Origin: Gordonibacter massiliensis (ex Traore et al. 2017)
Lineage (GTDB): Bacteria; Actinomycetota; Coriobacteriia; Coriobacteriales; Eggerthellaceae
DNA: 64,000 nucleotides
Direction: 5' to 3'
NCBI GenBank assembly: GCA_900170005.1
Contig: LT827128.1
Location: 3,406,168 to 3,470,167, forward strand
Of the stretch, positions 53,130 to 62,375 are shown piece after piece (within the stretch, counting starts at the first letter, position 1; each line of letters starts with the position of its first letter). The position numbers and the translations under genes are program-made. The notes below the pieces were generated by a model. That model was not told the DNA's origin. It searched no databases and saw nothing but the letters and a program-made list of their open reading frames with translations.

Positions 53130-55354
53130 TGGCCGAAACCAAGCGCACGAACTGCCATTACTGCGGCTACTGCTGTGCCTTTCTGGCCACGGTGGAGGAC
53201 GGCCGCGTGACCGAGCTGGCGCCCGACCCCACGCGCTACCCTTACGACGAGCGCATCCTGGCCGGCTGCCGTCGCTGGCGCATGAATTTGGACGCGCTCG
53301 ACGGTGCCGACCGCGTGAACCACCCGCTGCGCCGCGTGGGCGCGCGCGGCGGCAACGAGTGGGAACGCGTGAGCTGGGACGAGGCGCTCGACGACATCGC
53401 CGCCCGCCTGCGGGCACTGGCCGCCGAGCACGGGCCCGAGACGCTCGCCAGCGCCATCGGTGGACCGCACGCGTCGTTCTGGCCGCTGCATCGCTTCATG
53501 AACCTGTTCGGCTCGCCGAACAACTTAGGTATAGGGCAGATATGCTGGAACCCGCGCATCTGGATGGACGCGCTCACGTTCGGCTGGACCGTGGAGGCCG
53601 ACATCGTGCCGGGAACAACGGAATGCCTGTTCATCTGGGGCACGAACCCGGCGCAGTCCGACAACTCGGCGTTCTGGCGCTCGCTTTTGGCGTTCGCGCG
53701 CTCCGATGCCTCGCTCGTGTGCATCGACCCGCGCCGCACGCAGGTGGCGGCCGTGGCCGATCTGTGGCTGCCGGTGCGTCCGGGCACCGACTGCACGCTG
53801 GCGCTGGGCTTCCTGCACGTGATCATCGAGGAGGACCTGGTAGACCATGCGTTCGTGGACGCGTGGTGCCATGGCTTCGACGAGCTGGCCGAGCATGTGA
53901 AGCCCTACACGCCCGAGCACGTGGCGGCCGTGTGCGGTTTGCCGGCGGACGACATCGTGCGGGCGGCGCGCCTGTTCGCGCAGGCGGGGGCCGCGGCGCT
54001 CGTGTCGGGCCGCGGCGTGGACCAGGTGGGGGCGAACGTGGCGCCCACGCACCGCGCCATCTGCTGTTTGCGCGCCGTCACGGGCAACGTGGACAAGCCC
54101 GGCACGTGCGTGCTGGCCGAAGGCCCCGACTTCGTCTCCGAGATGGAGTTGGAGATGACCGATGCGCTGGCGCCCGAGCATCGCGCCCGCTGCCTGAACA
54201 CGCCCTACACACCGCTGCAGTGCTACGACGGCTTCGCACGCGCCCGGCCCCTCACCGAGAAGCTGGGCCGCACGCTGCCGGAGCGCTACCTGACCTCGGC
54301 GCACCCGCATCTCGTGCTGCGCGCCATGGAGACGGGCGAGCCGTACCCGGTGCGCGCGCTCATCGTGAACGCCACGAACCCGCTTCTGACCTACGCCGAC
54401 ACGCACCGCGTGTTCAACGCCCTCATGGGCTTGGACCTGCTGGTGGTGCTGGACTACTATATGACGCCCACGGCGAGTATCGCCGACTACGTGCTGCCCG
54501 CCGCCGGCGCCATCGAGCGCCCCGTGCTGCAGGTGCACGGCGGCGTGGCGAACATGGGCTACGGCGGGCCCGCCGCCGTTGAGCCGTACTACGAGCGCCG
54601 CTGCGACTACGATGTGTTCCGCGGCTTGGGAATGCGCCTGGGCCAGGAAGACGCCTGGCCCGAGGAGACGCTGGCCGACGCGTTCGCCGCGCAGCTCGAG
54701 CGCGCGGGCATGGATTGGGACGTGTTCTGCGAGCTGGGCGTCTACTGGCAGCCGCCGGCGTTCGCCAAGCACGAGCTGCCCGGCCCCGACGGGCGGCCGC
54801 AGGGCTTCGCCACCACTACGGGCAAGATCGAGCTGGCGAGCGAGTTTCTGCCGACGCTGGGCGGGCCGCGCCTGCCCGAGCCGGCGGAGCAGGTGTCGCT
54901 CTGCTCGCCCGAGCTCGTGGCGGCCGCCGAGGCCGAGGGGGCGGTTCATCTGCCCATGATCACCGGGTCGCGCAAGCAGCCGTACAACGCATCCATGTAC
55001 TTCAACAACCCCGCTTTCCGCGCGAAGTCGCCGCACCCGGTGGCGGAGGTGAGCGAGGCAACGGCCGAGCGGCTGGGCTTGAAGCCGGGCGACCGCGTGG
55101 AGGTCGCCACCGACAACGGCTCGGCGCGCTTTATACTGGAGACCGCACGCATGCGCGACGATCTGGTGAACGTGGATTACGGCTGGTGGCATCCCGAATG
55201 GGAGCCGGGGGCGCCGGACTTCGGCGGCATGTGGGAGTCGAACGTGAACTGCCTCACGTCGTGCACACCCGGCGAACCGATGATAGGCACCTGGTCGTAC
55301 AACGCCATCGACTGCGTTCTGCGCAAGGTCGAGGAGCCTCTTTCGTGGGAATGA
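53129..55354 (+). CDS. Molybdopterin oxidoreductase, second catalytic subunit
   Basis: 741 aa from ATG 53129 (GAGAGG 7 nt upstream). DMSO-reductase family: C9, C12, C15/C16 and C47 at the [4Fe-4S] site, the segment GIGQICWNPRIW at the likely Mo-ligand position, NATNPLLTYADTH, and a C-terminal MGD domain (DYGWWHPEW). No Tat signal. Related to the enzyme at 47475 but without the repeat tail. It overlaps the HdrB-like gene, suggesting a Mo enzyme plus CCG protein complex. Substrate unknown. Confidence 0.87.
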   Translation: MAETKRTNCHYCGYCCAFLATVEDGRVTELAPDPTRYPYDERILAGCRRWRMNLDALDGADRVNHPLRRVGARGGNEWERVSWDEALDDIAARLRALAAEHGPETLASAIGGPHASFWPLHRFMNLFGSPNNLGIGQICWNPRIWMDALTFGWTVEADIVPGTTECLFIWGTNPAQSDNSAFWRSLLAFARSDASLVCIDPRRTQVAAVADLWLPVRPGTDCTLALGFLHVIIEEDLVDHAFVDAWCHGFDELAEHVKPYTPEHVAAVCGLPADDIVRAARLFAQAGAAALVSGRGVDQVGANVAPTHRAICCLRAVTGNVDKPGTCVLAEGPDFVSEMELEMTDALAPEHRARCLNTPYTPLQCYDGFARARPLTEKLGRTLPERYLTSAHPHLVLRAMETGEPYPVRALIVNATNPLLTYADTHRVFNALMGLDLLVVLDYYMTPTASIADYVLPAAGAIERPVLQVHGGVANMGYGGPAAVEPYYERRCDYDVFRGLGMRLGQEDAWPEETLADAFAAQLERAGMDWDVFCELGVYWQPPAFAKHELPGPDGRPQGFATTTGKIELASEFLPTLGGPRLPEPAEQVSLCSPELVAAAEAEGAVHLPMITGSRKQPYNASMYFNNPAFRAKSPHPVAEVSEATAERLGLKPGDRVEVATDNGSARFILETARMRDDLVNVDYGWWHPEWEPGAPDFGGMWESNVNCLTSCTPGEPMIGTWSYNAIDCVLRKVEEPLSWE

Positions 55355-55880
55355 ACCTGCGGGACGCGGAGGGAGCGGGCGATCTACCTGCGGGGCGCGG
55401 GGGATGCGGGCGGGCAAGCCGTGCTCGGGCAGTCCTGAGCTCGCACGAACAGCCCGCTGGGCTGTTCGGCTCGTGCGGAATCTGCGCGCGGTTTGCCCGC
55501 CCGCATCCCCCGCTGGCCGTTGCAGCGATCACCCGCTCTCTCCGCTGGCTGCGGTTGAGGCGCGAAGGACCTGCGGGGGCGCAGAACGCCGTCGCGTGAT
55601 CGGTTGATGTGGGAGAGTTTTTGCTGGGAGCCTTCCTTTGGGCGAAGGGCTCCCAGCGATGGCAGACTCCGTAGGGGCGGCCTGCTGGCCGCCCGGCGCG
55701 AGGATTGAGGAGCGAGCGCGCCATGCGGCAAGCGCACGGAACGGCTAGGAGCCGAAAACACCCCCGGCGCGACGGCACCGGACCCGTCCGCTGCGGCGAC
55801 TGAAAAACGAGATACACCCGTGCGGCGAACGCGCGAATACGATACGATGAACGGGCAACGACGAGAAGGAGATCGTTACT
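55355..55880. other. Intergenic region with several hairpins
   Basis: No gene is supported. It contains a bulged hairpin 55442-55477 (CGAACAGCCC/GGGCTGTTCG), a 10-bp hairpin 55623-55632 with 55648-55657 (GCTGGGAGCC), and a GTAGGGGCG repeat at 55671. The first may terminate the preceding operon. Confidence 0.5.
55671..55695. repeat. GTAGGGGCGG repeat copy
   Basis: GTAGGGGCGGCC-TGCT-GGCCGCCC hairpin followed by a GTGCGGCAAGCGCAC-like stretch (ATGCGGCAAGCGCAC near 55723). Same pattern as the copies at 58309 and 58401. Confidence 0.65.
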
Positions 55881-56747
55881 ATGGCGGAAAAGAAGCAAGC
55901 GCTGCTGTTGTTCAGCAAGCCCCCGGTGGCGGGGATGGTGAAAACGCGGCTGACGACCGAGCACAACGGGTTTTTGAGCCCTGCGCAGGCGGCGGAGTTC
56001 TTCAAGCGCAGCCTGTACGACGTGAGCGAGCTTTCCATGCACGCACTCATGGAGCTGCAGATGATGAACGACGCGGCTGTCGAGGCCGATCCGAGCGTCG
56101 ACAAGATCACGTACGACTTCTTCGTGTCCACGACGCCGGCCGAGAACGTGCAGCTTATGAAGGAGACGTACGACGCTATCGGCCCGTGGCCCATGGAGAT
56201 CCACTACCTTACGGACAAGGGCGCCACATTCGACGACCACTTCGACTACGCGTTCAAGGAGATATTCTCGCAGGGTTACGAGCACATCGTGTCCGTGGGC
56301 GGCGACATCCCCACCATGCCGAAGTCGCACATCGTGCAGGCGTTCCAGTGGCTCGACTACTTCCAGTCCATCGGCAAGCCCGGCTTCGTGCAGGCGCCGT
56401 GCCAGGAGTGCGGCACGTCGCTCGTGGGCTTCAGCCACAACACGCCCATAGACCATCAGGGCGTCTACTACAACATGGACGGGCGCCCGGCTCTCGACGG
56501 CTACATGGAGAAGCTCGAGGAGAACGACGTTCCCTCGGCGTTCCTCTCTCCCGTGGCTGACATCGACGAGGCCACCGACCTGGCGCACGCTATCTCGTGC
56601 ATGCGCGCCATCAAGCAGGCCGCCGCGTACCAAACCGAGCTGTTCGTACCGCAGCGCGTGCTCGACTGGATCGATTACATGGGCATCCAGGTGACCACGC
56701 CGCCGAACGACGAGCACGACCCGCGCCAATACATCGACCAGGAGTAA
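55881..56747 (+). CDS. Glycosyltransferase-like protein (rSAM/selenodomain-associated type)
   Basis: 288 aa, GAAGGAG before the ATG. Nucleotide-sugar transferase fold: N-terminal LLLFSKPPVAGMVKTRL is the F-x-K-x-P-x-G-x-V-KTRL motif of DUF2064/TIGR04282, followed by SVGGDIPTMP (the D of the GxDxP motif). The family name records its frequent linkage to the rSAM/SeCys (ArsS) proteins; here arsS is 32 kb away. It is 4 nt upstream of a radical SAM gene, so it probably acts with that. Possible role: sugar transfer or nucleotidyl transfer in a natural-product or lipid pathway. Confidence 0.75.
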   Translation: MAEKKQALLLFSKPPVAGMVKTRLTTEHNGFLSPAQAAEFFKRSLYDVSELSMHALMELQMMNDAAVEADPSVDKITYDFFVSTTPAENVQLMKETYDAIGPWPMEIHYLTDKGATFDDHFDYAFKEIFSQGYEHIVSVGGDIPTMPKSHIVQAFQWLDYFQSIGKPGFVQAPCQECGTSLVGFSHNTPIDHQGVYYNMDGRPALDGYMEKLEENDVPSAFLSPVADIDEATDLAHAISCMRAIKQAAAYQTELFVPQRVLDWIDYMGIQVTTPPNDEHDPRQYIDQE

Positions 56748-56751
56748 CGCC

Positions 56752-58110
56752 ATGGACGCGAACGAGAACGCCGCAGCCGCGCAAGCCGAAGCGCGCACGC
56801 CGCTGCACAAGACCACCGCGCTCTGCCCGGACTGCCTGCAGGAGCTTCCGGCCGACGTGTACGCCGACGCCGAGGGCGTCGTGTGGATGGAGCGCACCTG
56901 CCCCGACCACGGCCGCCTGGCCACGCGCATGTGGCCCGACGCCGAGCACTACCAGTGGCTGCGCTCGCTCGCGTTCCCGAAGACGGCGCCGCAGGGGACG
57001 ATTCCCGCTTCGAAGCCGTGCCCGTTCGGCTGCGGCACGTGCTCGCGTCACCAGCGACGCGGCACGCTGCTGGAGATCGAGGTCACGCGCAACTGCAATC
57101 TACACTGCCCCGTGTGCTTCATGAGCGCCGAGACGGGCGAGGGCGATCCCACGCTCGACGAGATCTCGGACATGTACGACGTCATCGCGAACGCGGTGGG
57201 CACGGACGGCGCGGTGCAGATCACGGGCGGCGAGCCCACGTGCCGCAAGGACCTGCCCGAGATCATCCGCATGGGTCGCGAGAAGGGCTTCTGGGGCATC
57301 GAAGTCAATACGAACGGCCTGGTCATCGCCGCGCGCGACGGATATCTGGAGGAGCTCGTGTGGGCGGGGCTCACGGGCGTGTACCTGTCGTTCGACGGGC
57401 TCACGGGCGACGTGTACGAAGGCACGTGCGGGCGCGACATCCTGGGCATCAAGATGAAGGTTATCGAGCGCTGCCGCGAGGTGGGCATCCAGGTGGTGCT
57501 GTCCGTGGCCGTGGTGGCCGGTTTGAACGACGGGCAGCTGGGCGATCTGCTGCGCTTCTGCCTGGACAACGCCGACGTGGTGGCAGGCCTGGCCCTGCAG
57601 CCGGCGTTCACGTCCGGGCGCTTCGACGCCGAGCGCGCCCTGCCCATGAGCTCGGGCGACGTGATCTTCCAGCTGGCCGAGCAGTCGGACGGGCTCATCG
57701 AGCCGCGCGACGTCTGGCCGCTGGGATGCTCGAACCCGCTGTGCGACACGGGCGTGTTCTTCGTGCACGGCGAGCCGCCCGAGGGCGTGCCGGCGCACCC
57801 ATCGGGCTTCTACCCGGCCACGCGCGCTATGACGATGGAGGAGTACCACGAGGGCTACTCGCCCGACAGCCCGCAGGGGTCGGTGTTCTTGGACATCCTG
57901 GATCGCAAGGGCGTCGAAGTGTCCAGCGGGCTTTCCGTGGTCATCATGAACTACATGGACGCGGTTTCCATGGACACGCAGCGGCTGCGGGAGTGCTCGA
58001 TGATGGTGACGGTGCCTGACGGGCGCGCCATCCCGTTCTGTTCGTACCACTTGACGGATTCTAGTGGGCGGAGGGTGTATCCGCCTTGGTGTAAGGAAGA
58101 GTTGCGGTAG
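56752..58110 (+). CDS. Radical SAM protein, Tes/MJ0619-like
   Basis: 452 aa starting 4 nt after the preceding gene (GGAG upstream). The N-terminal zinc-ribbon-like module TALCPDCLQELPAD...ERTCPDHG and the CPFGCGTCSRH segment precede the radical SAM motif CNLHCPVC (about residues 118-125) and the GGEPT motif. This layout is that of the MJ0619 (methyltransferase) and Tes (tetraether lipid synthase) group. Whether it joins alkyl chains or methylates cannot be told. C-terminal CKEELR tail, no Sec codon. Confidence 0.75.
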   Translation: MDANENAAAAQAEARTPLHKTTALCPDCLQELPADVYADAEGVVWMERTCPDHGRLATRMWPDAEHYQWLRSLAFPKTAPQGTIPASKPCPFGCGTCSRHQRRGTLLEIEVTRNCNLHCPVCFMSAETGEGDPTLDEISDMYDVIANAVGTDGAVQITGGEPTCRKDLPEIIRMGREKGFWGIEVNTNGLVIAARDGYLEELVWAGLTGVYLSFDGLTGDVYEGTCGRDILGIKMKVIERCREVGIQVVLSVAVVAGLNDGQLGDLLRFCLDNADVVAGLALQPAFTSGRFDAERALPMSSGDVIFQLAEQSDGLIEPRDVWPLGCSNPLCDTGVFFVHGEPPEGVPAHPSGFYPATRAMTMEEYHEGYSPDSPQGSVFLDILDRKGVEVSSGLSVVIMNYMDAVSMDTQRLRECSMMVTVPDGRAIPFCSYHLTDSSGRRVYPPWCKEELR

Positions 58111-58569
58111 CTTTTCGATCTGCGGGGCGCGGGGCGTGGGGGCGCGAACGGGATTGCCTCTGAGAGATGAGGTGTTCGCGCTTCGCGCGAATTGGGCTGC
58201 CCCTCGGTTGCAAGCGGGTCCGCAGGGCCGCATAAAGGACGTTGTGGGGACTGTTTTGCCGCTCGACTGGGAGTGCTTCGGGCGTCCCTCGTTTGATTGG
58301 GGATGTTCCCGTAGGGGCGGGGCTTGCCCCGCCCGGCGCGGTGACGCACGACGATGCCACCCGTGCGGCAAGCGCACGAACGAGGTGCGAGCAGAAAGGT
58401 CCCCGTAGGGGCGATCTCCAGATCGCCCGGTGCGGTGACACGCGACGACGATGCCCGTGCGGCGAGCGCACGGCGGCGCGGGTACGATGGTCGTGCGCAC
58501 GCTGCTCCCCGAACGGCTTTGCATGCGGCCGGCAAGAACGAATTTGTTTGCTCGAAGAAGAGGAGACTC
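58111..58569. repeat. Intergenic region with two GTAGGGGCG repeats
   Basis: Copy one is at 58309-58334 (GTAGGGGCGGGGCTTGCCCC). Copy two is at 58401-58430 (CCCGTAGGGGCGATC-TCCA-GATCGCCC). Each is followed by GTGACGCACGACG- or GTGACACGCGACG-type sequence and a CCGTGCGGC(A/G)AGCGCAC hairpin, giving a composite repeat of about 90 nt in tandem. No gene is supported here. Confidence 0.65.
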
Positions 58570-59544
58570 ATGGCTGACTACCGAATCGTGAACGACCCGG
58601 ACCGGTGCGTGAAGTGCGGGCTCTGCATCGCGTTCTGCCCGTGCGAGGTGCTCGAGGCCGACGCGGACGGGCACCCGTTCGCGGCGCGTATCGAGGACTG
58701 CGTGGGGTGCACTACGTGTTCGGGCAACTGCCCGCAGCGGGCGCTTCTGGTGGAGGCGACGGGCGACGCGGTGTACGACCCCTTCGCCGACGAACCACGT
58801 GCCGAGCCTATCGCGCGCGAGCTGCACGAGCAGTACGCCGAGTGGCAGCGCGTCATCATGGACAAGCTGGGCCTGCGCTGGCAGCCGGTGGCCGTGAGCC
58901 TCATCGACAAGGACGAGCTTTTGCCCGACGTGCCCATGCCGCCCGAGAACCAGCGCTTCTGCCAGGCCATGATGGCGGCGCGGCGCGGCGCGAGCATCCT
59001 CATGCCCCCGCATCGGCATTCGTGCCCCGACGGCACGTCCATCTTCGGCATGACCGGCGTGCCTGAGAAGCTGGCAACGGGCGAGATATACGTGCTGTTC
59101 CACAAGGTGGTGAACGCCGAGGCCGCCGCCCGCATGGTGGCGGAGCGCCCCACGCTGCCGCCGAAGAGCCGACGGGCAACCTACGTCGCCCCGCTGGCCA
59201 AGACGGTGCGCGAGCCCGAGGTGGTCGTGATCACCGGCACGCCCGAGCAGATGATGTGGCTGTGCATGTCCATGAGCTATTACTCGGGCCACCGCTTCGA
59301 CTTCCACGCGAGCGGGTTCAACTCCATGTGCGTGGAGGCGGTGCTCTACCCGCTGACGGAGCAGGAGCCCAACATCACGTTCGGCTGCTATGGTTGCCGG
59401 GCGGCCACCGATTTGGGCGAGGACATGATGTTCATGGGCCTGCCTGTCGACAAGCTGCCCATCGTGGCGCAGGGCCTGACGGAGCTGGCGAAGAAGGCCA
59501 TCCCCGATTCCCGCATGAAGATATACGTGCCGCCCATCATGTAG
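58570..59544 (+). CDS. Ferredoxin-DUF169 fusion protein
   Basis: 324 aa from ATG 58570 (GAGGAG 6 nt upstream). Residues 1-65 are a 2[4Fe-4S] ferredoxin: CVKCGLCIAFCPC and CVGCTTCSGNCPQ. From ~90 to the end it is a DUF169 domain, with FCQAMMAAR, the FGCYGCRAATDL cysteine pair and a C-terminal IPDSRMKIYVP helix. DUF169 proteins often accompany radical SAM and redox enzymes in anaerobes; function unknown. It may supply electrons to the radical SAM protein upstream, although repeats separate them. Confidence 0.8.
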   Translation: MADYRIVNDPDRCVKCGLCIAFCPCEVLEADADGHPFAARIEDCVGCTTCSGNCPQRALLVEATGDAVYDPFADEPRAEPIARELHEQYAEWQRVIMDKLGLRWQPVAVSLIDKDELLPDVPMPPENQRFCQAMMAARRGASILMPPHRHSCPDGTSIFGMTGVPEKLATGEIYVLFHKVVNAEAAARMVAERPTLPPKSRRATYVAPLAKTVREPEVVVITGTPEQMMWLCMSMSYYSGHRFDFHASGFNSMCVEAVLYPLTEQEPNITFGCYGCRAATDLGEDMMFMGLPVDKLPIVAQGLTELAKKAIPDSRMKIYVPPIM

Positions 59545-59893
59545 GGTTCCGGCGGCCTTTCGGTTCCGCCGTTCTCCGAACGGCGGAACGACTCGACGCT
59601 GCGGCCCGCCCTCGCACCCGATCTCGCGGCGATGCCGGGGGCTCGCGTACCGAAGTACGCTTCGCCCCCGCCATCCCCACGATCTCGGGCACGAGGACGG
59701 CCCTCGCTGACTTACTACGCCAACCTGGGCGGCAGTTATGCGCCCTCCGGGCGCATGGGCGGGTCGCTTCGCTTCCGCCCGCCAAACCTGGGCGGTTGTT
59801 TTCGCGCTGGCGCGCGAAAGGGCGCTCTTGCGAGCGCCCTGCGGTAACTCACGTGCCCGTTATGCGGCCTTTGGCCGCATGAAAGGAGCTCTT
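59545..59893. other. Intergenic, no gene seen
   Basis: About 350 nt of GC-rich sequence without a supported frame. Short direct repeats (CCAACCTGGGCGG / CCAAACCTGGGCGG near 59721 and 59782) and a small hairpin TGCGGCC-TTT-GGCCGCA just before the next gene are the only features noted. Confidence 0.4.
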
Positions 59894-60331
59894 ATGACCG
59901 ACGAGTTGTTCACCATTCGCGATGCGCGGGTCGATGACAAGCCCGTGCTCGATGCCTACGCGAACGCGGAGGGCATGGACGCCATTCCCGACATAGAGGG
60001 CGTGCGCGTGGCGGTGAACGGGGATGACGAGGTGGTGGGGTTTATCCGCATCGCGCTCGACGAGGAGGACGGCACGGCGTTCGTGAACCCGGTTATCACA
60101 CATGAGACGTGGCGCGGCTACGGGGTGGGGCGCGCGCTCATGGACGAGGCGCTTGCGCGCCACGGCGAGCTGCGGCTCGTGTCGCGCGGTGGAAGCTTGC
60201 CGTTCTACGAGGCCCTCGGCTACGAGCGCATCGGGTGGGACCTCATCAAAATGGCGCTGGTGGACGACTGCGACCACTGCGAGCTGCGTGACGAATGCGG
60301 GCCGGTGCCCATGCGGAAGAGGCTGGGCTAG
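59894..60331 (+). CDS. GNAT-family acetyltransferase
   Basis: 145 aa, AAAGGAG 7 nt before the ATG. GNAT core: FTIRDARVDDKPVLDAY start, acetyl-CoA loop RGYGVGRALMDEA and SLPFYEALGYERIG. The C-terminus carries CDHC...EC, three cysteines that may bind metal, which is not usual for the family. Substrate unknown. It is a single gene. Confidence 0.8.
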   Translation: MTDELFTIRDARVDDKPVLDAYANAEGMDAIPDIEGVRVAVNGDDEVVGFIRIALDEEDGTAFVNPVITHETWRGYGVGRALMDEALARHGELRLVSRGGSLPFYEALGYERIGWDLIKMALVDDCDHCELRDECGPVPMRKRLG

Positions 60332-60374
60332 GGCGTCGGCGGGCTGTCCTGCCGTTCAAATATCTAGGCGCTAC

Positions 60375-60590
60375 TCACCGACTTAAAAGTTCAGACACGT
60401 CGAGGTTGAGTGCGTCCGCTATTTCGCATAGCCTGTCGAACTTCAGATTGCACTGGCCGTGTTCGAGTTGGCTTACGTAAGATTGGTCGCTGCCGATCAT
60501 ATAGGCGAATTTGGTTTGGGAGAGGCGCTGCCGCACCCGCTCGTGGCGGATGGCGGCACCTAGTCGTTCCCTGCGCTCGTTTGTTTGCAT
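60375..60590 (-). CDS. XRE-type helix-turn-helix regulator
   Basis: 71 aa, a lone Cro/C1-type DNA-binding domain: LSQTKFAYMIGSDQSYVSQLEHG is the turn region and NLDVSELLSR ends it. No ribosome-binding site stronger than TAGCG is seen. Convergent with the GNAT gene. May be the remnant or solitary regulator of a small element; targets unknown. Confidence 0.75.
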   Translation of the reverse strand: MQTNERRERLGAAIRHERVRQRLSQTKFAYMIGSDQSYVSQLEHGQCNLKFDRLCEIADALNLDVSELLSR

Positions 60591-61162
60591 GCGCTAAGGA
60601 TACGCTGTATGCAACACTCTATGACGTGAATTCGTCGCAAGGGAAAAGAATTCGCTTCTATTGAGCGGCAATCCCCCGGCGCTTCGTTGGGTTTGGGGTG
60701 GTGACCGCTCCATAGGGGCGGCCGAGGTCTTTCGCTTGGCTCTCGCCGCCTTTGAGACAGTCGGTATGGCGAGAGCGCAGTTCGCCGCTTGTTATGGTGC
60801 AGTCGCATCAGGGAAATCACATACGGCGCCGTTGGGCCCTTCGGTTCGTACCGTCCGCCAGCCGTGGTCGCCGCATGCCGCTTCCGGCTTTCCGTTCACC
60901 GGCGCGATGTCAGCCCCGTTCAAGGGTTTTCCCCGTGGGGAATACGCAAAAAATCATATATTGACCTGCGAAAACAATAAAAAATAGCAAACCGCTCGCC
61001 GTCGATATCGCGCCGCTTGATGACGCCTGCGACCGGTCGGCGAGGTGACGGTTCCCAGCGACCGAGTTGATCGTCTGAACAACAAGACCGCCTTCCTATC
61101 ATGAGGACAACGATGGCGTGCCGCTCTGACGGTGCCGCCGAGACGTGTGAGGAGTGATAAGG
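60591..61162. other. Intergenic region upstream of the cytochrome b gene
   Basis: About 570 nt without a supported gene. It has a 14-bp palindrome TTCCCCGTGGGGAA (60929-60942), then an AT-rich stretch (60945-60990) containing TTGACC at 60960, a possible promoter for the operon at 61163. Confidence 0.4.
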
Positions 61163-62014
61163 ATGCCGTGGTTCGACCAATTCCCGTGGCTCATCGCGTT
61201 GGCGCCTTTCGCGGGGCTGTTCCTGTCGGCCGTCGTCAAGCGAAGGGATCCGGCAGTCATCGGCGACCGCGTGTACCGTCACGATCCCCCTGCGCGCGTG
61301 TCCCATTGGACGCACGCGCTCGGCGTGGGCTTCTGCCTGGTGTCCGGCATCGTCATGGGCGCGCGCTTCACGCCGGCCTTCGTGGCCGACGGGCCCGATG
61401 CCATCCTGTGGATGAACGTTCACTTCGTGGCCGCCGTGTCGTTTCTGTTCGGCACGTTCTTCTATCTGGGCAACACCGTCATCTCGCGCTACCGCTTCAA
61501 GGAGCACCTGCCCACGAGGCACGCCGTGGATTACACCATCCGCCATTACGGTCGCACGATCGGCATCAAAAAGTTCACTATGCCGCCCGAAGACAAGTAT
61601 TTCGAGAGCGAGAAGGTCGCCTATATCATGGCGCTTGCCTGCTCCATCTTGCTGGTGGTGTCCGGTTTGGTGAAGGCGCTCGCGCATGTCGTGCTCACCC
61701 TGCCCGACGCGTTCATGAACGTGCTGACGTGGACCCACGACATAGCCGCCGCGCTCATGCTGCTGTTCTTCGTGGCGCACGTGTTCTTCGCCGTCATCGC
61801 GCCGTTCTCGTGGAAGACGTTTCCGTCCATGTTCACCGGTTGGATGCCGCTCGGCGAGGCCGAGAAAGAGCATAAGGGCTGGTTGGCGCGCCTTGCAGCC
61901 ATGGGGCGCGTAGAGGGGGCGCCCGCGCCCGTCGCCGCGCCCGCCGGCGAGGAGCCTTCGGATACCGGTTCCTCTCAAACCGTTTCGGCGGCTGTCGAGC
62001 AAGGAGGACAGTGA
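61163..62014 (+). CDS. Cytochrome b subunit, FdnI/YdhU-like
   Basis: 283 aa from ATG 61163 (GGAG 8 nt upstream); GTG 61154 is in frame. Four to five membrane helices. Likely haem ligands are in SHWTHALG (early), NVHFVAA, and the pair in THDIAAALMLLFFVAHVFF, the order seen in formate dehydrogenase gamma subunits and YdhU/PhsC. Soluble Ala/Pro/Glu tail. It should pass electrons between menaquinone and the exported Fe-S protein at 62372. First gene of the cluster. Confidence 0.83.
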   Translation: MPWFDQFPWLIALAPFAGLFLSAVVKRRDPAVIGDRVYRHDPPARVSHWTHALGVGFCLVSGIVMGARFTPAFVADGPDAILWMNVHFVAAVSFLFGTFFYLGNTVISRYRFKEHLPTRHAVDYTIRHYGRTIGIKKFTMPPEDKYFESEKVAYIMALACSILLVVSGLVKALAHVVLTLPDAFMNVLTWTHDIAAALMLLFFVAHVFFAVIAPFSWKTFPSMFTGWMPLGEAEKEHKGWLARLAAMGRVEGAPAPVAAPAGEEPSDTGSSQTVSAAVEQGGQ

Positions 62015-62015
62015 T

Positions 62016-62375
62016 ATGTGCGATGAGTTTTACAGCCACCGGGCGCATACGCTCGACAGCCAAGAGGCTCGTGCCGTGGAGCGCTCGATCTTCGAACGCC
62101 CAGCCTCCCGGAAGGGCAGGAAAAGCGAATTCGAGCGAAAGCCGGTTCTTGCCGCGCCGATCGACCTGTCGATCATCGAGGGCTACTTCAGCGAGAAGCA
62201 AGCCGACCAGCCCGGTTCCAACGTTGCCGAGCAAGGTGCTTGCGGCGACGGGGAGAGCGGCCCGGAAACCCCGGCGAATCAGGCTCGGCGATCTGCGGGA
62301 CAAGCGCCGGATGCGTTCGCCGCGGGGCACCCGACGCTTGGAGGCAAAGCCGACAGTAAGGAGCGGGGCGAATGA
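62016..62375 (+). CDS. Small hydrophilic protein of unknown function
   Basis: 119 aa, AAGGAGG 8 nt before the ATG, 1 nt after the cytochrome gene and overlapping the next by 4 nt (ATGA), so firmly in the operon. The N-terminal half has LDSQEARAVERSIFERPASRKG; the C-terminal half is Gly/Ala/Gln-rich and likely disordered. No cysteine pattern or membrane helix. Its place resembles the small YdhT/YdhW genes of enterobacterial ydh operons, but no sequence match is claimed. Confidence 0.65.
   Translation: MCDEFYSHRAHTLDSQEARAVERSIFERPASRKGRKSEFERKPVLAAPIDLSIIEGYFSEKQADQPGSNVAEQGACGDGESGPETPANQARRSAGQAPDAFAAGHPTLGGKADSKERGE

Noticed and set aside
60661-60987. Open frames upstream of the cytochrome b gene
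   Set aside because: Several overlapping frames without ribosome-binding sites or recognisable domains; treated as intergenic.
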